Source of the DNA: Gaertneriomyces semiglobifer
Lineage: Eukaryota > Chytridiomycota > Chytridiomycetes > Spizellomycetales > Spizellomycetaceae
Direction: 5' to 3'
Assembly (NCBI GenBank): GCA_025558075.1
Contig: JAHLKF010000055.1
Coordinates: 1-32,782 of the forward strand
DNA length: 32,782 nucleotides
Position numbers and translations under genes: made by a program. A model generated the notes under the pieces. The model did not search any database and was not told where the DNA came from. It was given only the letters and a program-made list of their open reading frames with translations. The stretch's first letter is position 1. Each line of letters begins with the position of its first letter. Of this stretch, positions 1 through 10,879 are shown piece by piece.

Positions 1-363
1 GAAAGCTCCAACCAAATCCTATCCCTACTCAGATACCCAGATATCCGCAGCACCCATTGAGATCTTATAAGTACGCATATTTATCGACCGATAACTTTGT
101 TAACATGGAGAAAGATAGGATGCTTTCATGTGTGGGCCATGCAGGACGAGGTTGAAAAGCTCTCTCCCTTTCAAATTCAGGCAACTTCGTCCTGCATGCC
201 CTTGGTCTCGTCTCGATCTTACACGCGCTGTGTCAACAGGTCATGTGATTTACAACCCTAACTCCTGATTGACAGCAACTGCGACGCGTCCGACAACTCG
301 CTGTCCATGTCAAATGTTCCCACAGTGCACTTCCTCTCTCGTTCTCCTCTAATCTGAGGCATC
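1..363. other. Intergenic, upstream of first putative gene
   Basis: No open frame with coding character was seen. The stretch holds only the inverted repeat at 138-198 and would be the promoter region of the putative gene starting at 364. Confidence 0.5.
138..198. repeat. Inverted repeat, 12-nt arms
   Basis: The arm CATGCAGGACGA at 138-149 is the exact reverse complement of TCGTCCTGCATG at 187-198, with a 37-nt spacer. It lies upstream of the first putative gene. It could form a hairpin or be a paired protein-binding site; the sequence alone does not decide. Confidence 0.6.
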
Positions 364-1049
364 ATGTCTCCAGTTCGAATACGAAGTAAGGGTTCTCGTT
401 TGCTGTTCCACATGTCCTAACATCTATTTGCCAGTGATGACTATGAATATCGGCGAGGCCGAGCATGGTTTTCACCCTCCTCTAAGTAAGTAGCTCGGCC
501 TTTTGGTCACATCCAACCCTGGGCCTTTTGGTCGCATCCTACTGGGCCTTTTGGTCTCATCCCACCGGGCCTTTTGGTCTCATCCTACCGGGCCTTTTGG
601 TCTCATCCCACTGGGCCTTTTGGTCGCATCCCACCGGGCCTTTTGGTCGCATCCCACCGGGCCTTTTGGTCGCATCCCACTGGGCCTTTTGGTCGCATCT
701 CACCGGGCCTTTTGGTCGCATCCCACTGGGCCTTTTGGTCGCATCCCACCCTCGGCCCTTTGGTCGCACCCAACATGTAAGTACTTAGTTGCGCCCTTCC
801 AGTTCGAGAAATGGTCGCATGCGGATATTGCCGTTGCTGCGTCTTTGAGGAATCTTTAGTAACCCACTTATGTCATGCAGCGACGACGCTTCCCATGTCA
901 GGATAAGAGTGAATTGGTGTACCAGTGTCGTCGGTATGTACATGCATAGGAGACCATCGGAGACACCAAGTCGCCGCTGATCATCTTTCATGTGCGCCAG
1001 GAGGATTGGAGCCACTGTGATTCGGGATATACCGAGTCCCATGGAATAG
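364..1049 (+). CDS. Possible small Cys-rich protein with minisatellite intron
   Basis: Tentative five-exon model: 364-385, 435-485, 803-858 (or 803-840), 881-933 and 1001-1049, giving about 76 (or 70) residues. The first intron (386-434) has GTAAGG, a CTAAC branch site and CAG. The second (486-802) starts GTAAGT, ends CTTCCAG and contains the whole 23-bp minisatellite. The last (934-1000) starts GTATGT, has CTGAT and ends CCAG. The weak point is the third intron: 22 nt with donor GTAACC, or 40 nt with the poor donor GTCTTT, both keeping frame. The predicted product has the Cys-rich piece ACGYCRCC followed by an Arg-rich segment with two more Cys. I do not recognise a family. It could be a non-coding transcript or not a gene. 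Confidence 0.3.
497..776. repeat. 23-bp minisatellite, 12 copies
   Basis: Twelve head-to-tail units start at 497, 522, 545, 568, 591, 614, 637, 660, 683, 706, 729 and 754. The core is GGCCTTTTGGTCGCATCCCA followed by CCG or CTG. The first and eleventh units are 25 bp and the rest 23 bp. Variation is limited to a few positions (TCGCAT/TCTCAT, CACC/CACT/TACC). A GTAAG donor-like sequence lies on each side (486 and 776), and the presumed downstream exon has a related ATGGTCGCAT at 811. Because 23 is not a multiple of 3 and the unit lacks stops, several frames stay open across it; those open frames are artefacts. Confidence 0.97.
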
Positions 1050-1600
1050 GTTCATATTGCCAGACCGTACGTGCAACCATTGTCAAAAAAATCTTAAAGT
1101 CTCTAACCAAAATAACCCTTTCAGTGTGGACGGGACGATGATAATGTGGACGGAAAGCAATCTTTTCGTATGATTAATATAAATAATGAAGCAGAGATAA
1201 ACAAGATACATGTAATGGTTCAAGTGTGAAAAGCCGCCTGACCCAGCCAGATTCCCACCGCATTTCGTGCACCTCTCTCCCCTAATGCAGCCGTGATTTT
1301 GCATCCTTCCCGGACCTTCGAAGATTCCGTTTATGATATTGTATCAACACCCTCTCGTAGAAGCTCTCAGAGCCGCGAAAGCTGAATTGAATGTGGACTG
1401 TGGACGCGATCAGACCTTCACAAGGATATCGATAGACGAAGAACAAGCCACAACAGACACGGGGAGAAGGGGGCAAAAAGGTGGCAAATGGGTATAAAAG
1501 GAGGACGTAGCTGGTTTCCCCCCTTCCTCCCGTAGCAAACGCAGGGCTTTCTTAGTTACCCACCCGCACAGGAGGATTTGTTTGTTTCCCCGAAATTGGG
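1050..1600. other. Intergenic with TATA-containing promoter
   Basis: No coding region is supported here. A good TATA box lies near the 3' end (1493-1498), about 100 nt before the next ATG at 1601. Confidence 0.5.
1493..1498 (+). promoter_or_regulatory. TATA box
   Basis: The sequence GGGTATAAAAGG is a strong TATA consensus. It is followed by a pyrimidine-rich leader and the first ATG at 1601, so transcription towards the gene ending at 3106 is plausible. Confidence 0.55.
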
Positions 1601-1744
1601 ATGAGATTCAAAGCGCGCCCGGGCGATATTGTTGCCTGCCGCTTTGACAAGCTCTGGCACTATGTGGAGCCTGCCGCTGGTACCCCATTGCCTTGTATGC
1701 CTGCCTGCGAACCTGCTGCCAACACGCTAAGATCTCTAGCGTGA
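1601..1744 (+). CDS. Short ORF: upstream ORF or 5' exon of the next gene
   Basis: This is the first ATG after the TATA box at 1493. It opens a 47-codon frame (starting MRFKARPGDIVACRFDKLW) that ends at TGA 1742-1744. It lies in the same phase as the exons of the gene ending at 3106, so an intron removing the TGA could join them. Donor candidates are GTACCC at 1680 and GTATGC near 1695; acceptors after 1752, 1772 and 1838 are possible, but no pair is convincing. Alternatively it is an independent upstream ORF. Confidence 0.3.
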   Translation: MRFKARPGDIVACRFDKLWHYVEPAAGTPLPCMPACEPAANTLRSLA

Positions 1745-1993
1745 TGGAGACAGGTCCATACCCTTAATGGAGAACGATTCGTGGACCTGTCAATATTTGA
1801 TAAATCAATGGCGACGACAATGTTGTCACTGTCGGCAGTAACAACAACATCAACAATAACAACCGGCGACGACGCCGGACCCCTCGCCCGACGCTTCTTC
1901 CTCCTCGTCCTCTGCTGGCTACTCCGAGGAGGAAGAACTGCCGCGCCGACCCCGCCAAACAGGTTTCACCATTGTGCAGACTGGTCTGAACCT

Positions 1994-3106
1994 ATGAATG
2001 GACTGGTCAACGCTGTTACCGAGGTATGGTTGGATTGGTCTGCTATCATAACTTACCTAACATTCCTTTATCAGTGTATGGGAAACCATCTGGATCCATT
2101 TCCACCTCTTAGCGTGCAGATTGCCAAGACAGTATCAAGCTTTGTGAACCAGGAATCATATCCTCATGACGCTTTGCACAGTCAGTTCGCGGCGTACCTC
2201 CTGGAGCAGTTCATTCACCTGTAAGTCATCATAAAGGAAATGGTTGCACACCTTCACATATTGCGATCTAAACACTTCGGCAGCTCCAACCTCACTAGCC
2301 ACGGGGATATAAAACCGGATCACAATGGTGAACGAAAGTTCATCATTGAGCACATCACATTCACCTTTGTTGCTCTGGAAAGGATTTTCGGAGTGGCCCA
2401 AACCTTGTGGTATGGACATATATCTGGTACTTTATCCATCTTGTCCAAATGACGCGTCCGCTGACCATTCTCAATTGCGCCGGACAGGTTGGAAAGGCAA
2501 TCGAACTCCATTAAAGCCGCCAATTTCCAGGCACAAACTCGGGTTGTAGACGAGTCGTTGGGGGTTCGCTATGTACTAGATACCGAGGCACTCAGGGCCG
2601 CTAGACAAGAGCGCACCTTCGACATCGTCGCCCGTGCCAACGCGACCTGTGGCGATTTTCTTCTGGTGGACATTTCCGGATCACCTGCGACTTTGCAGCA
2701 CACAGACCATCCACGCGATGGATGTTCTCTGTGCTGCAATGCCATCAAGCGTGATCATGAGGCCCGATCATTGCTTAAAGGTCGCCTACTTCGATTTGCG
2801 GACTCGCCGGGACGTGATGTGGGGGATTACGAAGTTTTGACCCTCCAAGGAATAGAAACCAGATTGACTCTGCTGGGATACCATCTTGCGGATTCCAAGA
2901 AAGTTGAAGTCGTGGAAATTTTCTCATTTGAGGTTCCTTTATCTCGGCGTCACAAACATCAGAGCGTGTGCGAATGGCTGACTATTTTTAAAGTCTTCCC
3001 ACGCATGGAAGGCGGTCGACGACAGGGAGGACAGTATCACAAAATCCGACATTACTATTCCTCTCAAGAAGTGGACGAGAGTGTGATGGTTGGTCAAGTA
3101 GTGTAA
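1994..3106 (+). CDS. Unrecognised multi-exon protein, 5' end uncertain
   Basis: The supported exons are (1994 or earlier)-2023, 2075-2220, 2284-2409 and 2488-3106. Their introns have donors GTATGG, GTAAGT and GTATGG and CAG acceptors; the last has a CTGAC branch site and removes two in-frame stops. The exons give about 306 residues, starting MNGLVNAVTECMGNHLDPF if ATG 1994 is used, and ending at TAA 3104-3106. The C-terminal half is hydrophilic and globular-looking, with a Cys pair in DGCSLCCNAIKRD. I cannot assign a family, and no signal peptide or membrane segment is visible. The 5' end is unclear: between 1860 and 1993 a different frame (Ser-rich, then EEEELPRRPRQ) looks more protein-like than the frame continuous with the later exons. 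A further upstream exon or a 1-nt assembly error is possible. Confidence 0.55.
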
Positions 3107-3561
3107 TTTGCGGCGTATGACTCGACGGTTTAGAATCGCAGCAATGGGATGACCGTCGATGCTCGCAGATAGAGGATTGTGGGTTGGTGAGGAGGTTGGC
3201 TTTTTTATATAATCTGACCGTGTACCTGAATATAAAAGTCGACTATGTACACGTCACAGCGTTCATTAACCGAACTCACTTTTCACTTGACTTACTCACT
3301 TGCCGCCCGCTTGGCGAGGCGCCTTTTGGAAACAGTCTCATCAACAAGTACAACAGAGATATACTCATCGACCTGTAGTTGACAGCACAGGAGAAGGAGG
3401 GCCCGGTTAGATTTGGGAGCTGGCAGAGAGACGCTCGGACATGAGAACTACGATGACGACGACTGTGAATTTTGCTTTTACCACATAGATATCTGAAGAA
3501 TTCCGACTTCGCTCTGTCGCCGCCAGGTATTCCACGCGCCCCGTAATCTCAGCCGTCAAAG
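3107..3561. other. Intergenic, promoter of the kinase gene
   Basis: No gene was seen. TATA-like motifs occur at about 3205 (TTATATAAT) and 3230 (AATATAAAAG), some 330 nt before the kinase ATG. Neither can be assigned confidently. Confidence 0.4.
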
Positions 3562-6500
3562 ATGTCCATCCAACAATATGGGAAAAAGTTCCCGATACTT
3601 CTCAAGACGCCTAGTCCCAGGGGACAGGTTGAGCTTCTGGAAACAATCGGCAAGGGCAATTATGGCTATGTGTACAAGGTACCTATCACAGTGTATTGTC
3701 GCCAAGTATACGAGGTGTAAGGCGGTTTGGACTCATTCACTTGCTAGGGCCGGTTGACTGCCACAAATGAAGTGACGGCCGTGAAAGTGGTATTTCTTAA
3801 AGAAGATGAATTGCGCGAGACCCTGCTTGAGATGGAGATCCTGGAGCAGTGCTCACATCCCAATGTCACGCGATATATGGGGTGTTTCTTGAAAGGACTC
3901 GATTTGTGGATTTGCATGGAGTTTTGTGGAGGAGGTGCTTTGGATTCTATATATCGAGCAGTCAGAAAGCCATTGACCGAGGAACAGATTGCGTGTATCC
4001 TCTACGAATCCGTAACCGGTCTCCATTACCTTCACACTTCCGTTCACCTTATCCATCGTGATATCAAAGCAGGGAACGTCCTTATTACTGACTCTGGCGA
4101 ATGCAAGCTCGCTGATTTTGGTGTGTCGGCGAAGCTCAACTCTGCTGCGGGACGTGCCCGGACATTTATCGGTACACCCTACTGGATGGCCCCGGAGGTC
4201 ATCATGACTGATCCCGAAACCGGTAACGGAAACGCCACATATGATGCAAAGGCCGATATATGGAGTATCGGTATCACTGCGATCGAGATCGCCGAAAAGA
4301 ACCCACCATTGAGTGACATCCATCCCATGCGGGCTCTTTATTTGATCCCCAACTCTGAGCTTAACTTTGCCAAGCCTAAGAACTGGTCAAAGACTTTTCA
4401 AGATTTTGTTTCGGTTTGCTTGACGAAAGACCCAAATAAGCGGCCATCCGCACAACAATTGCTCCAACACCCTTTTCTGGCCAAGGCTGCCGCTCTTCCA
4501 CGCCAAAAATTGTTGGCGGAATTAGTGCAAAAGGCCAGAATTGCCCGAGAGAAAAAGAAGGCCGGATTACCCGTTGAGGCGGAGGACGACGACGAAGAAG
4601 AGGAGAAGAAGGAAGAGGTTGTCCCAGCCAAGGCCGTCATGGAAACTATGAAAGCTGCCAAACAGGTTGCTCAACAGCAAAAGTCTTCGCAACAGAATGC
4701 CGGAGGAGCCAAAGCTCAACCCATGGTGGACCGGAATGATTTACCTAAATTTGCGGAATCTCTGTCCGATCCGGCGGCCCGCATCCTCACGCCCATTTTA
4801 CTGGGCGGGAATCTGAGGTTCGACCCATTGACTGCCGATATACTGGATTCCCGCTATCTTCTTATTGGATCAGACAAGGGTCTCTACTTTATGGACTTGC
4901 AAACTCCACCTGAGTTGCTTCAGCCGATTCCATTAGTGCGGAACACGAGGTTTCGACAAATCCGTGTCCTGGAAGGGTGGGGAGTCATGATGGCCTTGAG
5001 TGGCAAGCACGATCATATACGACAGTATGGTCTCGGAGGCATACGTCGCCTCATTGCATACCTTTTAACCGGTAGCACAGCTGCCAGTGAAACCCAGGCC
5101 AGCAATCGTACGGGCGGAAGCGGAAATGCATTCCCTTCCAGCCCTGGTGAAGATTCGGATGTGCAAATGCGCATACCAACCAGCACCTCGAACTCGTCCA
5201 CAGATAATGAATTGCAATTGGTTCAAAAGTGGAGTTCCGACTATATCAAAATTCCCGGAACAAAGGATTCAAAAATGTTTACCATTACTGTTACTGAGAC
5301 CTCTATTTTTATGCTGATTTTATTCCGACAAGATATCACCCTATTTGAGTGGGCTAGAGAACCGTACAATAAGTTTATGAAAGTCAAAGCTTTCTGGCTG
5401 CCGGAGCAACCGAAAATACTTAACTTGCTGCATGACGGAGTCGGTGTAAGAGAAGTCTGGTTAGGATATGAAGGTGAAGGTAATCTTGTTGAAGTCGAAG
5501 GCTCTCGTGTCAAGGATGTAGAAGTGCACCGCAACTTCCGACGTTCGGATAATGCAGGCAAAGCGCGGTGGTCTGGTTTCTACCAGATCCCGTTCTCCTC
5601 GTCGAAACGCCATGAACTTCTCTCCACACTGACGCGCCGACCCGTGGTGAACAAAAAGCTCGCTGCCGTTACGTCAGCGTATTCTGGGACTCTGCGACCA
5701 TCCATTCCGCGTTACTTCTTGGCGACGTTCAACCGGCTCACTCTTGTCGTTGATGTCACTGGAGCACCCATGGGAGGAAGTGGAGTAGGTGCTTGGCAAG
5801 ACGGTGTATTGTGGAGTGAGACGCCGAAGCTGATGGTCTTGAGACCGGTGGACTATGTGGTAGGACTCGGCAGGGGCGGCATTGAGGTAGTCAACTGGAG
5901 AAACGCGACAAAGGTGCAGATTCTCAAAGCAGAAGGGGATATGAGGATACTGAGCACTGGTGAGGGAGGAAGCAAACCTGGCAGTGCCGGCAAGGGAACC
6001 AACGAAGAGAGGTTTGACAATAATGAGAAACCGGTGATTGTTTGCGTTGACCGAGGAGGAAGACGCGGGTTGTGGATATTAAAAGAGCCTGTGAAGGTAA
6101 ACATTGGACGCGAAGATGTGGAGGAACCAAGTCGCGATGTTGTAAATGCCACAGAGACGCTGAACAACGTCAGTCTCAGCGACTCAATGGATCGGCAGTC
6201 GGATCCGCGAAACGCACAACAGTCGCAGCAACCGGCAGGGCTGCAACCGAGATATGTGCAGCAGCCGCCGCAGCAACCCCAGCCGGAGCCGCAGTCACAG
6301 CCTCAGTCACAACAGGAACCGAGATATGTGCAGCAACCACAGCAGCAGGCAGATAATCAGCCGAGATATGTGCAGCAACCGCAACAACAGGCGGAATATC
6401 AGCAGAGATACGCGCAGCAACCGCAGCAACAGGCGGAATATCAGCAGAGATACGTGCAGCAACCGTACCAACCAGAACCACAGTCAAGGTACGGGCAGCA

Positions 6501-7395
6501 GGCACAACAGCAACCGGAGGTACAGCCCAGATACATGGTGCAACAGCCACCGCAACAGTCAGAACCGTCACAAATGTCTCATTCGGACCAGGCACCTGTC
6601 CAGTATTCTGAGCAGCAGGGTGCGTCGTCACAACAACAGGCACCGCCCAGGATATCAGTAAATCCAGGACATCCGTCCCAGTCCATGCGACAGCAGCAAA
6701 ATCCTCCCCAGTCACCATCACGTCCCCGGGCTACTCCACCGCAAACGCTCTCATCCAAAGTCCAACAACCCCGTTCGGGGCCAGCATCCCCAGTGTTACC
6801 TCCCCCATCTCCTCGGACACACGCACCACGGGCGATTCCCCCACAAGCACCCCTCCACCCACGGCCCCAAGAACATACTATCCCCATGCACCCATCCGAC
6901 CCCCGCTACCCCCAATACATGCAACAACAACAGCTCCAACAACAACGTAGTCCACAAGGATCCCCCAACGCCCCACGATCAGCGCGTCCCATTGCACCAT
7001 CCGCAGGCTACACGGCCATGATGCAACCCCAACCAACGGGGGGCCACTACCCCCACCCACCCTCATCCCCACCCCACCTCCAAATCTACCCCCACCAACA
7101 ACCACCACCACAACAACAACAACAACCATCTGGAGTCACACAACCCCAACAGGTCGTGTACGGGTACTACCAACCTCCACCGCTAAGTCCCGTCCACACC
7201 GTTCCCTTACCAACCTCCACATTCGGCGAACCAAACTATTTCTCGCACCAACAATATGGGGGAGGGTACGCATCTACACCTCCTGACCCACACCAACAAA
7301 TGTACCAACAACAACAGCAACAACAACAGCAGCAACGGCCGTCGCAGGGGAATTCGAGACCGGGAACTCCTCAAGGGTCTAGACGTCACACTTAA
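3562..7395 (+). CDS. STE20-family MAP4K-like (GCK) kinase with CNH domain
   Basis: A serine/threonine kinase that by family acts upstream of MAPK cascades and small-GTPase signalling in the cytoplasm. Exons are 3562-3678 and 3748-7395; the 69-nt intron (GTACCT...TGCTAG) falls right after the glycine loop. The product is 1254 residues. Seen: glycine loop IGKGNYGYVYK (29-39), Lys52, Glu67 of helix C, HRDIKAGN (142-149), DFG (162-164), activation loop GTPYWMAPE, and kinase domain end near LLQHPF (about 283). An acidic/basic charged segment follows (about 305-335), then a citron-homology (CNH) domain at about 385-820, beginning with a LGGNLRFDPLTADILDSRYL-like strand. The last 400 residues are Gln/Pro-rich with imperfect repeats of RYVQQPQQQAEYQQ (nt 6310-6480) and a pure Q tract (7297-7338). 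Kinase plus CNH is the GCK-I (MAP4K) layout. All catalytic residues are present, so it should be active. Confidence 0.93.
6310..6480 (+). repeat. In-frame CAG/CAA-rich tandem repeats in kinase tail
   Basis: Imperfect repeats encode units of the form RYVQQPQQQAEYQQ. The two best copies around 6390-6460 are nearly identical at DNA level, pointing to recent slippage or unequal exchange inside a disordered region. Confidence 0.75.
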
Positions 7396-7925
7396 AACAT
7401 TTTTTTTACAAACTCTTTAAACGAACGTTGTTTTAGTAAATGATATGTGGAGGATCGAACATGATTTTTCTTTTGTGTGTGTAATTGGTGGGGATTGGAA
7501 GTGGTGGTGAGAGAGAGAATGATAAAACCTGAAGTTGAGATTCTATGTCTGTGTATCTCCTTTTCTGTATCGTGTGTGTCGGTCTGACGTTGTGTTGGTG
7601 ATGATTTACACGCCCACCAAACCAAACACTAAAACACAACCTCCAAAGAACCAACATACGCAAAAGCGCTTGGTGAGTTTAATAGTACTTTACCCACAAC
7701 AACAACATTTCTCACATTTTCTCACACTTTCAAAAAAAAAAAAAAAAAAAATGCACCGAATTAAATAAAATAGGTTTCACCAGACCGCTGTTTCGAGCAA
7801 TATGCGAAAAGTAATGAGAAAAATACAAAATGCTCAAAACCCACTCATCCCTCACACACATAAAAAATCGTAAAATGAAAGCCTCAAGAGAGTGTAAAGA
7901 ACAAACCAGAATTGACGGAAATTCA

Positions 7926-7983
7926 GTGTATCATAGTATCGTAGTATTGTAGGATCATAGTATCATAGTATTGTAGGATCATC
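7926..7983. repeat. Short tandem repeat, ATAGTATCATAGTATTGTAGG type
   Basis: About two copies of a roughly 24-27 nt unit, each built from ATAGTATYRTAGTATTGTAG sub-repeats and ending GGATCAT, are seen here. It lies in the 3' flank of the kinase gene and has no visible function. Confidence 0.7.
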
Positions 7984-8060
7984 GTAAGTGTCTACAACCA
8001 TTTTTCAGGTATACACCCCTCCCCACCTCTCCTCTCCTCACCCAAAACCCTCATTCCACA

Positions 8061-8089
<29 letters not shown>
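8061..8089. repeat. C29 homopolymer
   Basis: An uninterrupted run of 29 C is directly followed by seven A. It could form an i-motif or, on the other strand, G-quadruplexes. The true length is doubtful because such runs are sequencing-error prone. Confidence 0.9.
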
Positions 8090-8091
<2 letters not shown>

Positions 8092-8225
8092 AAAAATAAA
8101 ATAGAAAAAAATAAAATAGAAACGAGAGAGAAGAGCAGTAGTAGAATAGACCAAGAACCAATTTGCCAAAAAAGAAAGACTATATCAATGCGGCATCACA
8201 AGTAAAGAACCCCAGTGTGCGTCTA

Positions 8226-8270
8226 CACACACAACACACACAACACACACAACACACACACACGAACACA
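8226..8270. repeat. CA-rich microsatellite (ACACACA units)
   Basis: Repeated CACACAA/CACACACA units lie downstream of the stop codon of the minus-strand F-box gene. It is simple-sequence DNA. Confidence 0.85.
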
Positions 8271-8471
8271 CATAACATACAAGATTCCACACAAGCATTA
8301 AAAGTACCACATGCACAGCACACACCACATCTACCCAAATCCAATCCGCATCCTATCACACTCACTCACTCAACCACGCGTGTGTGTGTATATGTAATTC
8401 CCCCCATCTCACCCACATCATGATCATCATCATAACCATCTCATCATCGTTCATCATTCATCGTTCAAATT

Positions 8472-10879
8472 TCACCAAAACTTCCACCCCCTTTTCAAAT
8501 TCCCATCCCAAGTCTTATACCGATCCACCTTCAACGGTTTGAACTTCCCACCACCGAACCCACCAGCACTACTACTATTACTCCCACTACTACTTTTCGA
8601 CCCCCCACTTCCAAACCTCACGTTTCTCACAGGTGACGAAGTGGTATTGGTGGGAGCAGGTGGAGGTGGTTCAAGGGGTATACTCTCAAACACATCTTCC
8701 TCTTCTTCGTCGTCTCCGTTCTCTGTGCCATTGCATCCTATCACACCACAGCCCAACCCATTAGAAGCAGAACCAAGACCAGAAGAGGTAGAGGTAGACG
8801 CATGATGATGGTGATGATGATGATGATGTTTCTCCAACGGAACAGAACAAATCTCCAACAACACCCTCATGACATCCTCCACACTCCTCGGCTTCACGTC
8901 CGAATCCAAAGTCACAGCTCTCTGTTCCAAACACAACCCACTATCCCTCTTCTTCCGTTTCTTCACTTTGACATGTTTCGCCAACTCATGTTTCCACGCC
9001 GCTCGAACAGCAGGACACGTGGGTGGGTGTGTCAAAAGTGGAGAGAGAATCAGAACAGGAGCGAGGGGACAGACACCATGAAGACGCAACAACCGTGGGA
9101 GATGGTGTGGTGACACGGGAATCTGTAAATCCAATGTGGCAGTAAGCAAATGCAACCACGGGCCCGGTATCGGCGCCGCATTCCCACTTCCATTCCCATT
9201 CACATTAACATTCGCAGTAATTTTACTCCCACTATTCCCCGTTGTAGTGGCATGATTACTCATCGACGACGAAAAACTAATAGCACTGGCCGTACTCCCC
9301 CGTCGTATATGACTCCTCGTCAGACGCGTCCACCGTCCATCCGCCCACTCGCTCGCCCACTTGACCAAATCATCAAAACACCGCAAACTCCACACATGGT
9401 GCTTTCCGTACAGTTGCATGACGTGTTTCCAGATCGTGTAAGGGTGAGGTTGCGGCCAACACCGCGTCCAGTATCCCGATCCGCCGTCCTGTTTTCCCGT
9501 GGTGCGAGGTAAGAAGAGACAGTGTTCGATGAGGCTGGGGGGTAGGATATCGGCATAGGTGGAAAGAATGAGGGCTGTAGAGGGTGTAAAGTGTCCTGTG
9601 GGTCCAAACGCGGTGTGCAGGACTTGGGAGACGGTTGGCAAGAGCGCGGGATGAGGACGCAGGAGGGCCAAAATGGCGGGTGTGGGTGCGTTGGAAAGCA
9701 AGGTGTGTAACAATGAGGGCGTGAGTTTAAAGTGGGTCAAGTAACGTGGCAGGAGTGTAGAAATGTTGGCTTGCGAAGGCGCGGTAGCGGTGGGACCTGT
9801 TGTCGTCGTCGTCGTCGTCGTCGTCGTTGCCGTGGCGGTGGTGGTGGTGGTGGCGGCGGCGGCGGTGGAGGAGACCAGCAGTTGGTGCATGACGCTATCG
9901 TTGATCATGCGTATATCGAGGCCATTCAAGTTGACCAAAGTGTCTAAAATGCCAAAATCCACTTGGAGGAGTTGAAAGAGTCTAAATGAGGCACAGGGGG
10001 TGATTTCATCCAGAGGGACGAAATGGTATTGAGTAATGAGTCTTTTGACGTCGTGCAGGGCGGCCCCTTTACCGTCCTCGACGGCGTTGCTCCACGTTTC
10101 AAAGTCGGCCACGTCGTCCAGGCCTTCCCACGTGCTTCGAGGACCATAGCAGCGTTCGGCTTCGGCGACGATGACGCGATCCATGTCCGAGAGGGCGTCT
10201 GTAGGGACGCCAACATTCTTTTTGGTGATCTGCTGGGCGAGGAAGCGCGGGACGATGGCACCACCGCGAATCAAGAGGGTGGCGAGACCGGGGGTGGTGA
10301 GGAGGATGCGACGGCGGTGGGTATAAGCCTGGTAGAGACAGAGTTTGACGCCGTAGATACCGTAGAGAACTTGTTGACGAACGAGGGGATCCGAGAGGAG
10401 TCTGTATGTGGAGCGCGACGTTCTGCTCAGGACCGAGGGGTCTGGAAGATATGTTGTAATGCGTGTCCAAATCTAAGCGTGCGTGCGTTAGGAGGTGCTG
10501 TGAACTCAAGAGAATATATCAAGAGAACAGAAGTATATACCTCATTGGGAAGCAACTTGAGTTCAACCTCTTTCCTGACCCTCTCTTTCAAACTCCTGCT
10601 CAAACTCGGCGTAGCACTGGAACATTTGTCTTCTCTCGAGTAGAGGGCAGAATCAAAGTGTCGAAGCGGAGACGGACAATGTGGAATGTACTGCCTCTCA
10701 CCCGCAGCAGCAGTGGTAGCAGTGGTGGTGGTATTGGTAGTACCGGTACCGGTAGAGATAGTAAGGGATGACTTTTTGGACGACGACGACGACGACGCAG
10801 GCGACGACGATGATGATGAAGGTGAAGAAGAAGAAGAAGAAGACTTGTTGAGTCCAAAAAGTCTTTTGGTAATACCCAT
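8472..10879 (-). CDS. F-box protein with long low-complexity C-terminus
   Basis: Two exons, 10879-10541 and 10472-8472, are separated by a 68-nt intron (GTATAT, branch CTAAC, TTAG) and give 779 residues. Residues 12-40 are a Ser tract and 45-60 Thr-rich. The intron splits an F-box-like motif: LLPNE (109-113) at the end of exon 1 joins IWTRITTYLPDPSVLSRTSR at the start of exon 2, matching the LPxEIxxxIxxyLpxxxLxxxxxxsrxxrxl pattern. By family it would recruit substrates to an SCF ubiquitin ligase through Skp1. The middle (about 300-500) is Leu-rich and helical, of unknown substrate-binding type. Trinucleotide expansions give poly-Thr/Ala (nt 9797-9869), a nine-His run (about 8803-8830) and an acidic patch. 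The C-terminus, rich in Gly/Ser then basic/aromatic, ends GWKFW. The F-box assignment is by eye. Confidence 0.72.
9797..9869 (-). repeat. Trinucleotide tract coding for poly-Thr/Ala
   Basis: Runs of GTC/GTG/GCG triplets on the plus strand code for Thr/Ala-rich sequence on the minus strand within the F-box protein. The tract is in frame and so probably tolerated as a disordered linker. Confidence 0.8.

Larger units (their letters stand above)
7396..8471. other. Convergent intergenic region, low complexity
   Basis: The 3' ends of the kinase (+) and F-box (-) genes face each other here. The stretch contains an A20 run (7732-7751), an AATAAA at 7764-7769, a short repeat of GTATCATAGTATTGTAGGAT type (about 7926-7983), a C29 run (8061-8089) followed by A-rich AAAATAAAATAG copies, and CACACAA repeats (about 8226-8270). 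No gene is supported. Confidence 0.7.

Noticed and set aside
503..859. Overlapping open frames in several phases across the minisatellite
   Set aside because: They follow from a stop-free 23-bp unit and encode only the same repeat in shifted phases; no start context or unique sequence supports translation.
6176..7129. Long minus-strand frames opposite the kinase tail
   Set aside because: They are shadows of the CAG/CAA/CCA-rich coding strand.
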